64,000 nucleotides of DNA from Streptomyces marispadix. Lineage in GTDB: Bacteria; Actinomycetota; Actinomycetes; Streptomycetales; Streptomycetaceae. The stretch is taken from positions 6,190,001-6,254,000 of the forward strand of contig NZ_JAKWJU010000002.1 of the NCBI RefSeq assembly GCF_022524345.1, in the 5' to 3' direction. Position 1 is the first letter of the stretch; each line of letters begins with the position of its first letter. The translations under genes were made by a program, and so were the position numbers. Shown one piece after another: positions 43,669 to 52,907 of this stretch. The notes beneath the pieces were generated by a model. The model was not told the origin of the DNA. It searched no databases and was given only the letters and a program-made list of their open reading frames with translations.

Positions 43669-45845
43669 GCAGGACCAACGCCCGCGGTTCGGAGGGCGCG
43701 ACGCGCACCGCGGAGCCCTCCCACCCCCTGAAACCCCTCGACGTACGGTCCGTCGGAACCTCGCCGCAGCGCCTGGACGGCCCGGAGAAGGTCACCGGCA
43801 CCGCCCGCTACGCCTGGGAACACCCGCTGTCCGCGCCGCTGTACGCACACCCCTTGCAGGCCGCCGTCGCACGTGGACGGGTCGTGGTGATGGACACCGG
43901 GCAGGCGGAGGCGCTCGACGGTGTACTCGCCGTGCTCACCCCGTACAACGCGCCCCGGCTCGCCGACACGGACGACCCCGAACTCGCCGTGCTGCAATCC
44001 GAAGAGGTCGCGTTCCGGGGCCAGTTCATCGGCGCCGTCGTCGCGGAGACCCCCGAGATCGCGCGGCACGCCGCCGGACTCGTGGACGTCGCATACGAAC
44101 AGCAGCCGCACGACACCGAGTTGAGAGCCGACCGGCCGGACCTCTACCGGCCCGAGGTCGTCAACCCGACCTACGAGACCGACACCGAGGACGGCGACGT
44201 CGAAGCGGCACTCGCCGCCGCGCCCGTCAGCGTCGACGTCACCTACAGCACGCCCATGGAGCACAACAACCCGATGGAGCCGCACACTTGCGTCGCGGTC
44301 TGGGAGGCGTCCGAAGACGACGGCGCCGGGCCGCAGTTGACGCTGTACGACTCCACCCAGGGAGCGCACCGGGTGAGGGAGACGCTGGCGCCGCTGTTCG
44401 AACTGGCCCCGGAGAGCGTGCGGGTGATCTCCCCGCACGTCGGCGGCGGCTTCGGCTCGAAGGGCATGCCGCACGCGCACAACGTGCTCGCCGTGCTCGC
44501 GGCGAAGGTCTCCGGCGGACGTCCCGTCAAACTCGCCCTCACACGGCAGCAGATGTTCTCCCTCGCCGGGTACCGCACCCCCACGGTGCAGCGGCTGCGA
44601 CTCGGCGCGGACACCGGCGGCAGGCTGACCGCCCTCAGCCACGACGTCGTCGAACAGACCGCCAGGTTCAAGGAGTTCGCGGAGCAGACCGGTGTCGCGA
44701 GCCGGATGATGTACGCGGCGGGCAACCGCGGCACCAGCCACCGGCTGGCGGCGCTCGACGTCCCCGTACCGTCGTGGATGCGTGCGCCCGGCGAGGCGCC
44801 CGGCATGTTCGCCGCGGAAGCCGCCATGGACGAACTAGCCCTCGCCTGCGGCATCGACCCCATCGAACTGCGAGTACGCAACGAACCCGAGACCGACCCG
44901 GAGACCGGCCGGCCCTGGTCCGGCAGGCACCTGGTGCGCTGCCTGCGCACCGGGGCCGAACGCTTCGGCTGGGACCGTCGCGCCGAACCCGGGACGCGGC
45001 GCGAGGGCGACTGGCTCATCGGATTGGGCGTCGCCAGCTCCACCTACCCGGCCTACGCCTTCCCCGGATCGGTCGCCGAGGTCGAACGCCGCACGAACGG
45101 CGACGGCGGACCCGACGGATACGCGGTGCGCATCGGCGCGGCCGACATCGGCACCGGCACCTGGACCGTGCTCACCCAGATCGCAGCCGACGCCCTCAAC
45201 TGCCCCTTCGAGGAAGTCCACTTGGAGATCGGCGACACCGGGCTCCCGATGGGCACCGTCGCCGGCGGCTCCTCCGGCGTCAGCTCCTGGGGCTCCACCG
45301 TCGTGGCCGCGTCCCGTGCCTTCCGCGAGGAGCACGGCGACGATCCCGTCCCCGGCGCCCGCACCCGCGCCGAGATGCCCTCGGACCCCGAACTGCGGAA
45401 CTACTCGGCGCACTCCTTCGGCGCCCAGTTCGCCGAGGTACGAGTGCACGCCGACACCGGCGAGGTCCGCGTACCGCGCATGCTGGGCGTCTTCTCCACG
45501 GGGCGGATCATCAACCCCCGTACCGCGCGCTCCCAGTTCATCGGCGGAATGGTCATGGGAATGTCCATGGCGCTGTTCGAGGAGAGCGTCCTCGACCACG
45601 GCACCGGACACGTCGTCAACCACGACTTCGCGCAGTACCACATCCCCACCTGCGCCGACGTGCTCGACGTCGACGCCGTATGGCTGGACGAACCCGATCC
45701 GCACGCCAACCCCATGGGCTCCAAGGGCATCGGGGAGATCGGCATCGTCGGTGCGCCCGCGGCCGTCGTGAACGCCGTGCACAACGCCACAGGAATCCGC
45801 GTCCGGGACCTGCCGGTCACACCGGACAAGCTTCTCCGGTCCTGA
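43665..45845 (+). CDS. Molybdenum hydroxylase molybdopterin-binding subunit (PaoC/YagR-like)
   Basis: This 726-residue catalytic subunit binds molybdopterin cytosine dinucleotide. VGTSPQRLDGPEKVTGTARYAWE is the family N-terminus in outline, HVGGGFGSKG and RAPGEAPGMFAAE are cofactor-binding loops, and GSKGIGEIGIVGAP contains the catalytic Glu that activates water. The length and subunit order match PaoABC-type aldehyde oxidoreductases. No PaoD/XdhC maturation chaperone lies adjacent, so it must be encoded elsewhere. The substrate is probably an aldehyde or N-heterocycle, and cannot be narrowed. Confidence 0.93.
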   Translation: MSRTNARGSEGATRTAEPSHPLKPLDVRSVGTSPQRLDGPEKVTGTARYAWEHPLSAPLYAHPLQAAVARGRVVVMDTGQAEALDGVLAVLTPYNAPRLADTDDPELAVLQSEEVAFRGQFIGAVVAETPEIARHAAGLVDVAYEQQPHDTELRADRPDLYRPEVVNPTYETDTEDGDVEAALAAAPVSVDVTYSTPMEHNNPMEPHTCVAVWEASEDDGAGPQLTLYDSTQGAHRVRETLAPLFELAPESVRVISPHVGGGFGSKGMPHAHNVLAVLAAKVSGGRPVKLALTRQQMFSLAGYRTPTVQRLRLGADTGGRLTALSHDVVEQTARFKEFAEQTGVASRMMYAAGNRGTSHRLAALDVPVPSWMRAPGEAPGMFAAEAAMDELALACGIDPIELRVRNEPETDPETGRPWSGRHLVRCLRTGAERFGWDRRAEPGTRREGDWLIGLGVASSTYPAYAFPGSVAEVERRTNGDGGPDGYAVRIGAADIGTGTWTVLTQIAADALNCPFEEVHLEIGDTGLPMGTVAGGSSGVSSWGSTVVAASRAFREEHGDDPVPGARTRAEMPSDPELRNYSAHSFGAQFAEVRVHADTGEVRVPRMLGVFSTGRIINPRTARSQFIGGMVMGMSMALFEESVLDHGTGHVVNHDFAQYHIPTCADVLDVDAVWLDEPDPHANPMGSKGIGEIGIVGAPAAVVNAVHNATGIRVRDLPVTPDKLLRS

Positions 45846-45945
45846 AACGGGCCGGCGTCGGCGGACACGCACCACGAGGTCCGACCGGCGCGCTCCGGTC
45901 ACACACGATTCACCAGCGACGCCCCGCACTCGGCGGGCCTGCGGG

Positions 45946-45951
45946 TATCTT
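45946..45951 (+). promoter_or_regulatory. -10 element placing a leaderless start for the HAD gene
   Basis: TATCTT ends seven bases before ATG 45959, matching the geometry of the leaderless candidate at 40197. No ribosome-binding site precedes the ATG. Confidence 0.4.
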
Positions 45952-45958
45952 GCGGAAC

Positions 45959-46717
45959 ATGCCCCCGGTACAAGCCGGTCCATCGGAGGCGGACGCCGCG
46001 CCGCCCCCTCCGTCCGGCCATCAGCTCAAGGCAGTCGTCTTCGACGTCAACGAGACGCTCAGCGACATGACGCCGCTGCGCGCCCGATTCGAGGAGGTCG
46101 GCGCGCCCGCGGACCTGATGACGGCGTGGTTCGCCGGAGTGCTGCGCGACGGGTTCGCGCTCACCGCCGCCGGCGCGTACGCGGACTTCGCGGACATCGC
46201 CCGCGACGGGCTCCGTACCCTGCTCACCGCGCTGGACGGGCGCGGCACCGAGGCGGCCGACGAGGCGGCCGGGCACATCCTCGACGGCATGGAGGAACTG
46301 CCCGCGCACCCCGACGTCCCCGGCGGCGTGCACGCGCTGCGCCGTGCCGGACTGCGGCTGGTGACCATGACCAACGGTTCGCCCGAACTGACCGACGGAC
46401 TGCTCAAGAGGGCAGGGGTACGCGACCAGTTCGACGCGCTGCTGGGCGTGAGCGGCCCCCGCTGCTGGAAGCCCGCACCCGAGGCGTACCGCTACGCGGT
46501 GCGCAGAGCGGGCGTACGGCCGGGCGAGGCGCTGCTGATCGCCGTGCACCCGTGGGACGTCGACGGGGCGCAGCGCGCGGGACTCGCCGGTGCCTGGCTA
46601 CGACGGGGCACGGCCCACTACCCGGAGACGATGTCGCGCCCCAAGTGGACGGCGGAGGACCTGGAGGAGCTGGCCGAGATGCTGGCGGCACGCGCCAACG
46701 GCGGCGGGCAGGGCTGA
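45959..46717 (+). CDS. HAD-superfamily 2-haloacid dehalogenase-like hydrolase
   Basis: This 252-residue haloacid-dehalogenase protein has motif I VVFDVNETLSDM with the nucleophilic Asp, motif II TMTNGSPE, the Lys in CWKPAPEAYRYA, and the motif IV region VHPWDVDGAQRAG. The DVNET signature is typical of type II 2-haloacid dehalogenases rather than phosphatases, and the cap domain lies between motifs I and II. It probably hydrolyses 2-halo acids or a related small substrate. It follows the oxidoreductase operon after 113 bases, with its own leaderless-type promoter. Confidence 0.88.
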   Translation: MPPVQAGPSEADAAPPPPSGHQLKAVVFDVNETLSDMTPLRARFEEVGAPADLMTAWFAGVLRDGFALTAAGAYADFADIARDGLRTLLTALDGRGTEAADEAAGHILDGMEELPAHPDVPGGVHALRRAGLRLVTMTNGSPELTDGLLKRAGVRDQFDALLGVSGPRCWKPAPEAYRYAVRRAGVRPGEALLIAVHPWDVDGAQRAGLAGAWLRRGTAHYPETMSRPKWTAEDLEELAEMLAARANGGGQG

Positions 46718-47025
46718 GCGCCCGCGGACTCCGACTCCCGGGATTCCAGGGCCCGATGGGCCGTGACGCGGGGGCGAGGCTTCGATCTCTCCCCGCTGTC
46801 CGGGCGCCGGTGCCGCACCCCGAGGCGCCCGAGAGCGGGCCTTGCAGCGGGCCGCGTTGGGGGCGGTGCCGGGAGGTCCCGGCCCCGCGCACAGCCGTTT
46901 TCCACAGCCCCCGGGCACCCCTTGACAGGCACATCCGTTGCTGGATTACTGGATCGCGCCCGGCATCTGACCGAATGGTCGGTCGGCGCGGTGAGTACGG
47001 CAGCGAGTACGAGAGCGTGGAACGC
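46718..47025. other. Intergenic region carrying the paaI-paaK control elements
   Basis: The first 200 bases hold nothing recognisable. The last 105 contain a TTGACA hexamer (46922-46927), an AT-rich -10 region near 46944-46951 and the palindrome at 46970-46983. Confidence 0.55.
46922..46983 (+). promoter_or_regulatory. paaI-paaK promoter and palindromic operator
   Basis: TTGACA at 46922-46927 is followed after 16-17 bases by ATTACT/TTACTG (46945-46951), a plausible sigma-70-type promoter. Downstream, ACCGA-ATGG-TCGGT (46970-46983) is a perfect inverted repeat. It sits where a repressor would block elongation. TetR-family PaaR regulators bind similar symmetric sites before phenylacetate genes, so this is the likely operator. 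No paaR gene lies in the window. Confidence 0.6.
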
Positions 47026-47460
47026 ATGACGCAAGCCATGAGCGACGGTGCGGCGCAGGCCATGTTCGCGGCGGACCAGGCGTCGCGGTCCCTGGGCATC
47101 ACGTTGCTGGAGGCCGGGGACGGCGCCGCAAAGCTGCGGATGACGGTGACCGCCGACATGGTCAACGGGCACGGCATGGCGCACGGCGGCTACCTCTTCC
47201 TCTTCGCCGACACCGCCTTCGCCTGCGCCTGCAACAGCCACGGCCCCGTCACCGTGGCCTCCGGCGCCGACATCTCCTTCGTCAGACCGGCGCGCGAAGG
47301 CGATACGCTCACGGCGCTCGCCGAGGAGCGCACCACTTACGGCCGCAGCGGGATCTACGACGTGACCGTGCTGCGCGAGGCCGGACCGGAAGGCACCGAG
47401 GTCATAGCAGAGTTCCGCGGCCGCAGCCGCACCGTAGGTCGCGTGGAGGGTTACCCATGA
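47026..47460 (+). CDS. paaI: Hydroxyphenylacetyl-CoA thioesterase PaaI
   Basis: This 144-residue hotdog-fold thioesterase has NGHGMAHGGYLFLFADTAFACACNSHG, here cited as NGHGMAHGG with the catalytic Asp in FADTAFA, and SFVRPAREGDTL. It hydrolyses dead-end phenylacetyl-CoA derivatives and so frees coenzyme A. ATG 47026 gives the usual family length; an upstream in-frame ATG at 46974 would overlap the operator. It overlaps paaK by four bases, which confirms its role in phenylacetate metabolism. Confidence 0.92.
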   Translation: MTQAMSDGAAQAMFAADQASRSLGITLLEAGDGAAKLRMTVTADMVNGHGMAHGGYLFLFADTAFACACNSHGPVTVASGADISFVRPAREGDTLTALAEERTTYGRSGIYDVTVLREAGPEGTEVIAEFRGRSRTVGRVEGYP

Positions 47461-48809
47461 CGATGAGCGAGACCCCGGCCGCGGCCGGTGCCGACCGCAG
47501 GACCGGCGAGCCGCTGCCGCAGGAGCTGATGGACCCCGGCGAGCGCATGGACCGCGAGGAGCTGCGTGCGTACCAGCTCACGAGGCTGAAGCGGACGCTG
47601 CGCACGGCCTACGACGAAGTCGAGCTGTACAGAAGGAAGTTCGACGAGGCCGGGGTGCGTCCCGAGGACTGCCGCACCCTGGAGGACCTGGCGCGCTTCC
47701 CCTTCACCACCAAGGCGGATCTGAGGGACACCTACCCCTTCGGGATGTTCGCCGTGCCCATGTCGCAGGTGCGGCGCATCCATGCTTCGAGCGGCACCAC
47801 CGGCCGTCCCACCGTGGTGGGTTACACGGAGAACGACATCTCCATGTGGGCGGACATGGTCGCCCGCTCGATCCGCGCCGCGGGCGGGCGCCCCGGGCAC
47901 AAGGTCCATGTCGCCTATGGATACGGGCTGTTCACCGGCGGTCTCGGCGCGCACTACGGAGCCGAGCGGGCCGGATGCACCGTCATACCCGTCTCCGGCG
48001 GCATGACGGCCCGGCAGGTCCAGCTCATCCAGGACTTCGAACCCGAGATCATCATGGTCACGCCCTCCTACATGCTCACGCTGCTCGACGAGTTCGAACG
48101 CCAGGGCATCGACCCTCGCGGCACCTCCCTGCGTACGGGGATCTTCGGCGCGGAGCCCTGGACGGAGGGGATGCGCACGGAGATCGAGGAACGCCTCGGC
48201 ATCCACGCCGTCGACATATACGGGCTGTCCGAGGTGATCGGGCCGGGAGTCGCGCAGGAGTGCGTGGAGACCAAGGACGGGCTGCACATCTGGGAGGACC
48301 AGTTCTATCCGGAGATCGTCGACCCGATCACGGACGAACTCCAAGAGCCGGGCGCGGAGGGCGAGTTGCTCTTCACCTCGCTCAACAAGGAGGCCATGCC
48401 GGTCATCCGCTACCGCACGCGCGACCTGACGCGGCTGCTTCCCGGCACGGCACGCCCCGCCTTCCGCCGCATGGAGAAGGTGACCCGGCGCTGCGACGAC
48501 ATGATCATCCTGCGTGGCGTCAACATCTTCCCCAGCCAGGTCGAGGAGATCCTGCTGCGTACCCCTGGTCTGGCGCCCCACTTCCAGTTGCGGCTCGTCA
48601 ACCGCGCCCGGCTCGACCACATGACGGTGCGCGTCGAGGCACGGCCGGACGCCGCCCACGTGGAGCGCGAGGCCGCAGCCTCGTCGGTCGCCGCCGCGAT
48701 CAAGGACGGGATCGGGCTGAGCGTCGAGGTCGAGGTCGTCGAGCCGGAGACGCTTGAACGCTCTGTGGGCAAGATCCGCCGGGTCGTCGACGAGCGCTCA
48801 GGGCGCTGA
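47457..48809 (+). CDS. paaK: Phenylacetate-CoA ligase PaaK
   Basis: This 450-residue adenylate-forming ligase activates phenylacetate to phenylacetyl-CoA, the first step of the aerobic hybrid pathway. The P-loop is HASSGTTGRPTVVGYT, the aromatic-binding region is YGYGLFTGGLGAHYG, the adenylate motif is DIYGLSEVIGPG, and the hinge is YRTRDLT. RGVNIFPSQVEEILL and the C-terminal SVGKIRRV complete the family pattern. It starts within the paaI stop (ATGA). The ring-epoxidase genes paaABCDE are not in this window, so they must be elsewhere or absent. Confidence 0.95.
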   Translation: MTMSETPAAAGADRRTGEPLPQELMDPGERMDREELRAYQLTRLKRTLRTAYDEVELYRRKFDEAGVRPEDCRTLEDLARFPFTTKADLRDTYPFGMFAVPMSQVRRIHASSGTTGRPTVVGYTENDISMWADMVARSIRAAGGRPGHKVHVAYGYGLFTGGLGAHYGAERAGCTVIPVSGGMTARQVQLIQDFEPEIIMVTPSYMLTLLDEFERQGIDPRGTSLRTGIFGAEPWTEGMRTEIEERLGIHAVDIYGLSEVIGPGVAQECVETKDGLHIWEDQFYPEIVDPITDELQEPGAEGELLFTSLNKEAMPVIRYRTRDLTRLLPGTARPAFRRMEKVTRRCDDMIILRGVNIFPSQVEEILLRTPGLAPHFQLRLVNRARLDHMTVRVEARPDAAHVEREAAASSVAAAIKDGIGLSVEVEVVEPETLERSVGKIRRVVDERSGR

Positions 48810-48856
48810 TTCGCCCCCGCCCCGGGGCGTTTCGTCCCTCGCGCCCCTCGGCAGGC

Positions 48857-49711
48857 TCAATCGCCGTCGCGCGCACCGAAGTTGACGGTGGTGAACTGCG
48901 GGTTGGCGATGAGGAAGCCGCCGTCCACCGGGTACGACTGTCCGGTCGCGTAGGCCGCGGCGTCCGAGGCGAGCCAGACGATGAGCGAGGCGACCTCGCG
49001 AGGGTCGCCGGGCCGTGAGACGGGCAGCGCCGGCCGGTGCACCGAGTGCACGTCCGCGTCCTCCAGGCCCGACATCCTGGTGGCGATCAGGCCCGGCGCC
49101 ACCGCGTTCACGGTGATGCCGTGCTCGGCCAGCTCCAGAGCCATCGACTTCGTCAGTCCGCCCAGTGCGTGCTTCGCGGTGTTGTACGAGACGGAGGACG
49201 GCAGCGGCGTGTGCTCGTGCACCGATGTGACGTTGACGATGCGTCCGCCACGGCGCTGGGCGATCATCCGGCGTGCGGCCCGCTGGCTCAGCAGGAACGG
49301 CCCCTCCAGATCCACCCGCATCACATGACGGAAGTCCTCGAAGTCCGTCTCGGTGAACGGTGCCGCACGGTTGTCGCCCGCGGCGTTGACGAGGACGTCC
49401 AGGCGGCCGAAGCCGTCCGCGAACTCGTCGATCACGGTCTCCGCGCCCGGCAGTCGCGTCAGATCGAGGTGGGCTACCTCCGCGCGCCGACCGCGCTCTC
49501 GCACCAGCTCGGCGGTGCGATGGCCCGCGGCCTCGTCCGCGAACCAGGTCACGCCGATGTCGAAGCCGTCCCGGGCGAGCGCGAGGGCCGTGGCCCTGCC
49601 GATGCCCGACTCGGAGCCGGTGACGACGGCCGCCCTGGTTCCGGCGTCCGATGAGGAGGCGGTGGCGCCGCCGAGGTCCCTGCCGACGTCACTGCCGAGG
49701 TCGTGGTCCAT
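48857..49711 (-). CDS. Short-chain dehydrogenase/reductase
   Basis: This 284-residue classical SDR has the cofactor loop VVTGSESGIGRATAL, NAAGDN in place of the more common NNAG, the catalytic Ser in VNVTSVHEH, and YNTAKHALGG with Tyr and Lys. The C-terminus GQSYPVDGGFLIANPQ is typical of glucose-dehydrogenase/3-oxoacyl-reductase-like members. It uses NAD(P)H, with an unknown alcohol or ketone substrate. It is transcribed alone, convergent with paaK. Confidence 0.92.
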   Translation of the reverse strand: MDHDLGSDVGRDLGGATASSSDAGTRAAVVTGSESGIGRATALALARDGFDIGVTWFADEAAGHRTAELVRERGRRAEVAHLDLTRLPGAETVIDEFADGFGRLDVLVNAAGDNRAAPFTETDFEDFRHVMRVDLEGPFLLSQRAARRMIAQRRGGRIVNVTSVHEHTPLPSSVSYNTAKHALGGLTKSMALELAEHGITVNAVAPGLIATRMSGLEDADVHSVHRPALPVSRPGDPREVASLIVWLASDAAAYATGQSYPVDGGFLIANPQFTTVNFGARDGD

Positions 49712-49947
49712 GGTGATGCTGCTCCTGTCCGCCGAGACCGAACCTGCCTTACGGGTACGGAACTACGCGGCGGGGCACGGCACTTGGACGACGCCCCGGC
49801 GGTCCGCCGCCGCCCCGAAGGTGCCGTAGTCCGAAGGCTCCGCGCCCGGTCTCCGTGGAGCCGGAGGAGACGGCGTGAACTCCGCGACGCATGTTCCGAG
49901 TCGTTCATTCGTACCCCGCAAGTGTTCCCAGCCCGGGTCCGCGCCGA

Positions 49948-50589
49948 TCATGCCGCGCCCTCCAGAGCCAGCAGCGTCCGCTTGGCCTCCGCGCCCCCCG
50001 CGTAGCCGCCCGCCGAACCGTCCGAACGGACCACCCGGTGACAGGGAAGGACGACCGGCAGCGGATTGGTCGCACACGCGGTGCCCACGGCGCGCACCGC
50101 CCGAGGGTTTCCCGCCGCCTCGGCGACCTGCGCGTAGCTCTCCGTACGGCCGTAGCCGATGGACGGCAGACGTGCGATCACCTCGCGGCGGAATCCCTTC
50201 GTCAGCCGCATGTCCAGGGCCAGTTCGAAGCTTGTGCGCCGCCCCTCGAAGTACTCCTCGATCTGCCGGACGGCCTGCTCCAGCCGCGCGGGCGCACGCA
50301 GTACGCGCGGGCTGACGCGACCGGCGAGATCCGCCAGCGCGGCGTCGTGGTCCTGCACGTCATACGCCACCCGCACCAGGCCCTCCTCCGTGGCGGCCAG
50401 CAGCAGCGACCCCACGGGTGTCTCCAGCGTGCGGTAGGCGACGTCCAGCAGCCCGTCGCGCTCTGCTGCACCCACGAGGCGTTCGTGGAGGCGCAGTTGT
50501 GCCGGCGTGTCCTCGACGGGCAGCGCCGCGAACACCGGCTCCTCCCGCCGCTGCGGTCCGGATGCCGAACCGGATGCCGAAACTGTCAT
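49948..50589 (-). CDS. Methylated-DNA--protein-cysteine methyltransferase (copy 1)
   Basis: This 213-residue O6-alkylguanine-DNA alkyltransferase has the active-site PCHRV with acceptor Cys183, GYGRTESYAQVAEAAGNPRAVRAVG, and the DNA-binding Arg finger within that segment. The N-terminal 60 residues are longer than in the smallest Ogt proteins. It removes alkyl groups from guanine in a suicide reaction. Its ATG overlaps the ECF sigma-factor stop (ATGA), so repair enzyme and sigma factor are translationally coupled. Confidence 0.93.
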   Translation of the reverse strand: MTVSASGSASGPQRREEPVFAALPVEDTPAQLRLHERLVGAAERDGLLDVAYRTLETPVGSLLLAATEEGLVRVAYDVQDHDAALADLAGRVSPRVLRAPARLEQAVRQIEEYFEGRRTSFELALDMRLTKGFRREVIARLPSIGYGRTESYAQVAEAAGNPRAVRAVGTACATNPLPVVLPCHRVVRSDGSAGGYAGGAEAKRTLLALEGAA

Positions 50590-51131
50590 CGCTTCTCGCC
50601 TTTCTCCTCGGCGTGGGTCCCAAGGCTGCTGCGCAGGGACTTGATGCCGTCGGCCGCGGCCCTGCGCGCGGCGTCGGCGGTGCCGCCGGTGATGGCGGCG
50701 ATCTCCTTGTAGGGCAGCCCGGCGAGATGGTGGTACGCGACGGCGGCCCGCTGCCGCTGTGGCAGCGCCTTCAGCGCCTGCCAGAGCTCTCCGTCCCAAA
50801 GCTGCCCGTTCCACAGGTCCCCGTCGGAGCCCGACCCGGCCGCAGGGCCTTCGGCGAGTGCCCGCGGCCCGGGTTCGGGGACCTCGGGCACGGCGATGGG
50901 ACGGCGTGAGTCCGCCCTCGCCGCGTCGACGGCCTTGCGGTGTGCGATCGTCACCAGCCACGCCTCGACGTCCGCGTCGCCGGGCAGGCCCGGATACGCC
51001 CTCAGCGCCGCCAGGAACGTCTCCGACCAGGCGTCCTCCGCGTCGACCGGTCCGACGACCGCGCGGCACACGCGCAGCACCATGGGCCCGTACTCGGCCA
51101 CGACCTGCTCGAAAGGTCTCAGGGTCAACAC
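50586..51131 (-). CDS. ECF-type RNA polymerase sigma factor
   Basis: This 181-residue sigma factor has region 2 (FEQVVAEYGPMVLRVCRAVVG, DAEDAWSETFLAALR) and region 4 (LKALPQRQRAAVAYHHLAGLPYKEIAAITGGTADAARR, given here by its ends), with the variant YHHLAGLPY in helix 4. The linker contains a Trp/Asp-rich stretch. There is no adjacent anti-sigma gene. It is sandwiched between two DNA alkyltransferase genes, 10 bases after one and overlapping the other, which suggests that it governs an alkylation-damage response. GTG 51131 has GGAG upstream. Confidence 0.88.
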   Translation of the reverse strand: MLTLRPFEQVVAEYGPMVLRVCRAVVGPVDAEDAWSETFLAALRAYPGLPGDADVEAWLVTIAHRKAVDAARADSRRPIAVPEVPEPGPRALAEGPAAGSGSDGDLWNGQLWDGELWQALKALPQRQRAAVAYHHLAGLPYKEIAAITGGTADAARRAAADGIKSLRSSLGTHAEEKGEKR

Positions 51132-51141
51132 CGGCTCCAGC

Positions 51142-51729
<588 letters not shown>

Positions 51730-51874
51730 GGGCCCCGCTCCCTTCGTGCCGTGTGGCCGATTCTTCCGCCCACACCAGGAAGACGTTCGCGGAGCCCCGA
51801 ACGTGAGATCGCTGGCGGAGCGAATCCGGGCGCGGGCGCACGGGTGCCGTAGCCGGGGGTGGAGCGCCGCTCGC

Positions 51875-52657
51875 TCAGGCGCCGTCGCCGTCCTCCGCTG
51901 CCACCTGCTTCAGCGTCCGGCCGGTATGCGCCGAACGTGCCCGCATCGGGTCCGGCGTACGGCCCTCGCGCACGGCTCGCTCGTCGTTCTGCTTCACCAG
52001 CAGCCAGGCCTCGCGGTCGCCGTCGCCGCCACCCCGGAAGCGGGTGAGCGCATAGCCGCCGCGGACCTTCGCGCCGTCCATCCAGAACGTGGCATGCCCG
52101 TGGCGCAGTGCTTCGGCGAAGTTCTCCGAGTGCGGCCGGTAGGTGCCCTCGTCCCAGACGATGACGGTGCCCGCCCCGTACTCGCCCGGCGCGATGACGC
52201 CCTCGAACTCCCGGTATTCCAGGGGGTGATCCTCGGTGGGCATCGCCAGCCGCTTCTCGTGCGGATCGGGCGACGGGCCCTTGGGGACCGACCAGGACTT
52301 CAGCACCCCCTCCACCTCCAGCCGGAAGTCGAAGTGCATGGTGGTCGCGTCGTGGATCTGCACGACGAAGCGTGCGCTGCCGTCGCCGGAGGGCTCACCT
52401 TCGCCGCGTGGCTCGGCGGTCTTCTCGAAGTGCCGCTTCTCGCGGTACCGCTTCAGCGCGTCCTGATCCGCGGCGCCTCCGTCGCGCTTGTCGCGCCCGG
52501 CGCCCCGCGTCCGGGTGCTCTTCGCAGCGCTGCGTGCCGTGCCCCGTGCCGTGGTGCGCCCTCCCGTACCCCGTCCTGCGCTCTGACCTGCGCTCTTGGC
52601 GGGCTTCTGCACCGTGCTGCCCCGGCCTCGCGTGCTCTTGCGGGTCTTCTCGCTCAC
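51875..52657 (-). CDS. LigD-type DNA 3'-phosphoesterase, stand-alone
   Basis: This 260-residue protein corresponds to the phosphoesterase (PE) domain of the non-homologous end-joining enzyme LigD. RFVVQIHDATTMHFDFRLE contains the metal-binding His/Asp set, and KRYREKRHFEKTAEP and DHPLEYREFEGVIAPGEYGAGTV are family signatures. The first 60 residues are a Lys/Arg/Thr-rich tail likely to bind DNA. The polymerase and ligase domains are absent and no Ku gene is nearby. It would trim 3'-phosphate or ribonucleotide ends. It neighbours the alkyltransferase operon, so this is a local DNA-repair cluster. Confidence 0.9.
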   Translation of the reverse strand: MSEKTRKSTRGRGSTVQKPAKSAGQSAGRGTGGRTTARGTARSAAKSTRTRGAGRDKRDGGAADQDALKRYREKRHFEKTAEPRGEGEPSGDGSARFVVQIHDATTMHFDFRLEVEGVLKSWSVPKGPSPDPHEKRLAMPTEDHPLEYREFEGVIAPGEYGAGTVIVWDEGTYRPHSENFAEALRHGHATFWMDGAKVRGGYALTRFRGGGDGDREAWLLVKQNDERAVREGRTPDPMRARSAHTGRTLKQVAAEDGDGA

Positions 52658-52907
52658 CGCGCCTCCTTCCGGTCGGACGGTCGTCCCGACGGGTGCCCGC
52701 GAGCGTGCCTCCCAGTACCCGTACGAGTACGAGTCAGTGTGCGCTTACGGGAAGAGCGCGGCCCCTGTGCGCGCTGTAGTGAACGGCGTGATTACGGGTA
52801 CCTCCGCCCTTCCGGAGAGTCACCGGCCGCGCGGACTCCTCACGCGGCCCGGCCGCACTCACCGGCACGCGCATCCGAGAGACGCGAACCGAAGGGAAGC
52901 AACCACC

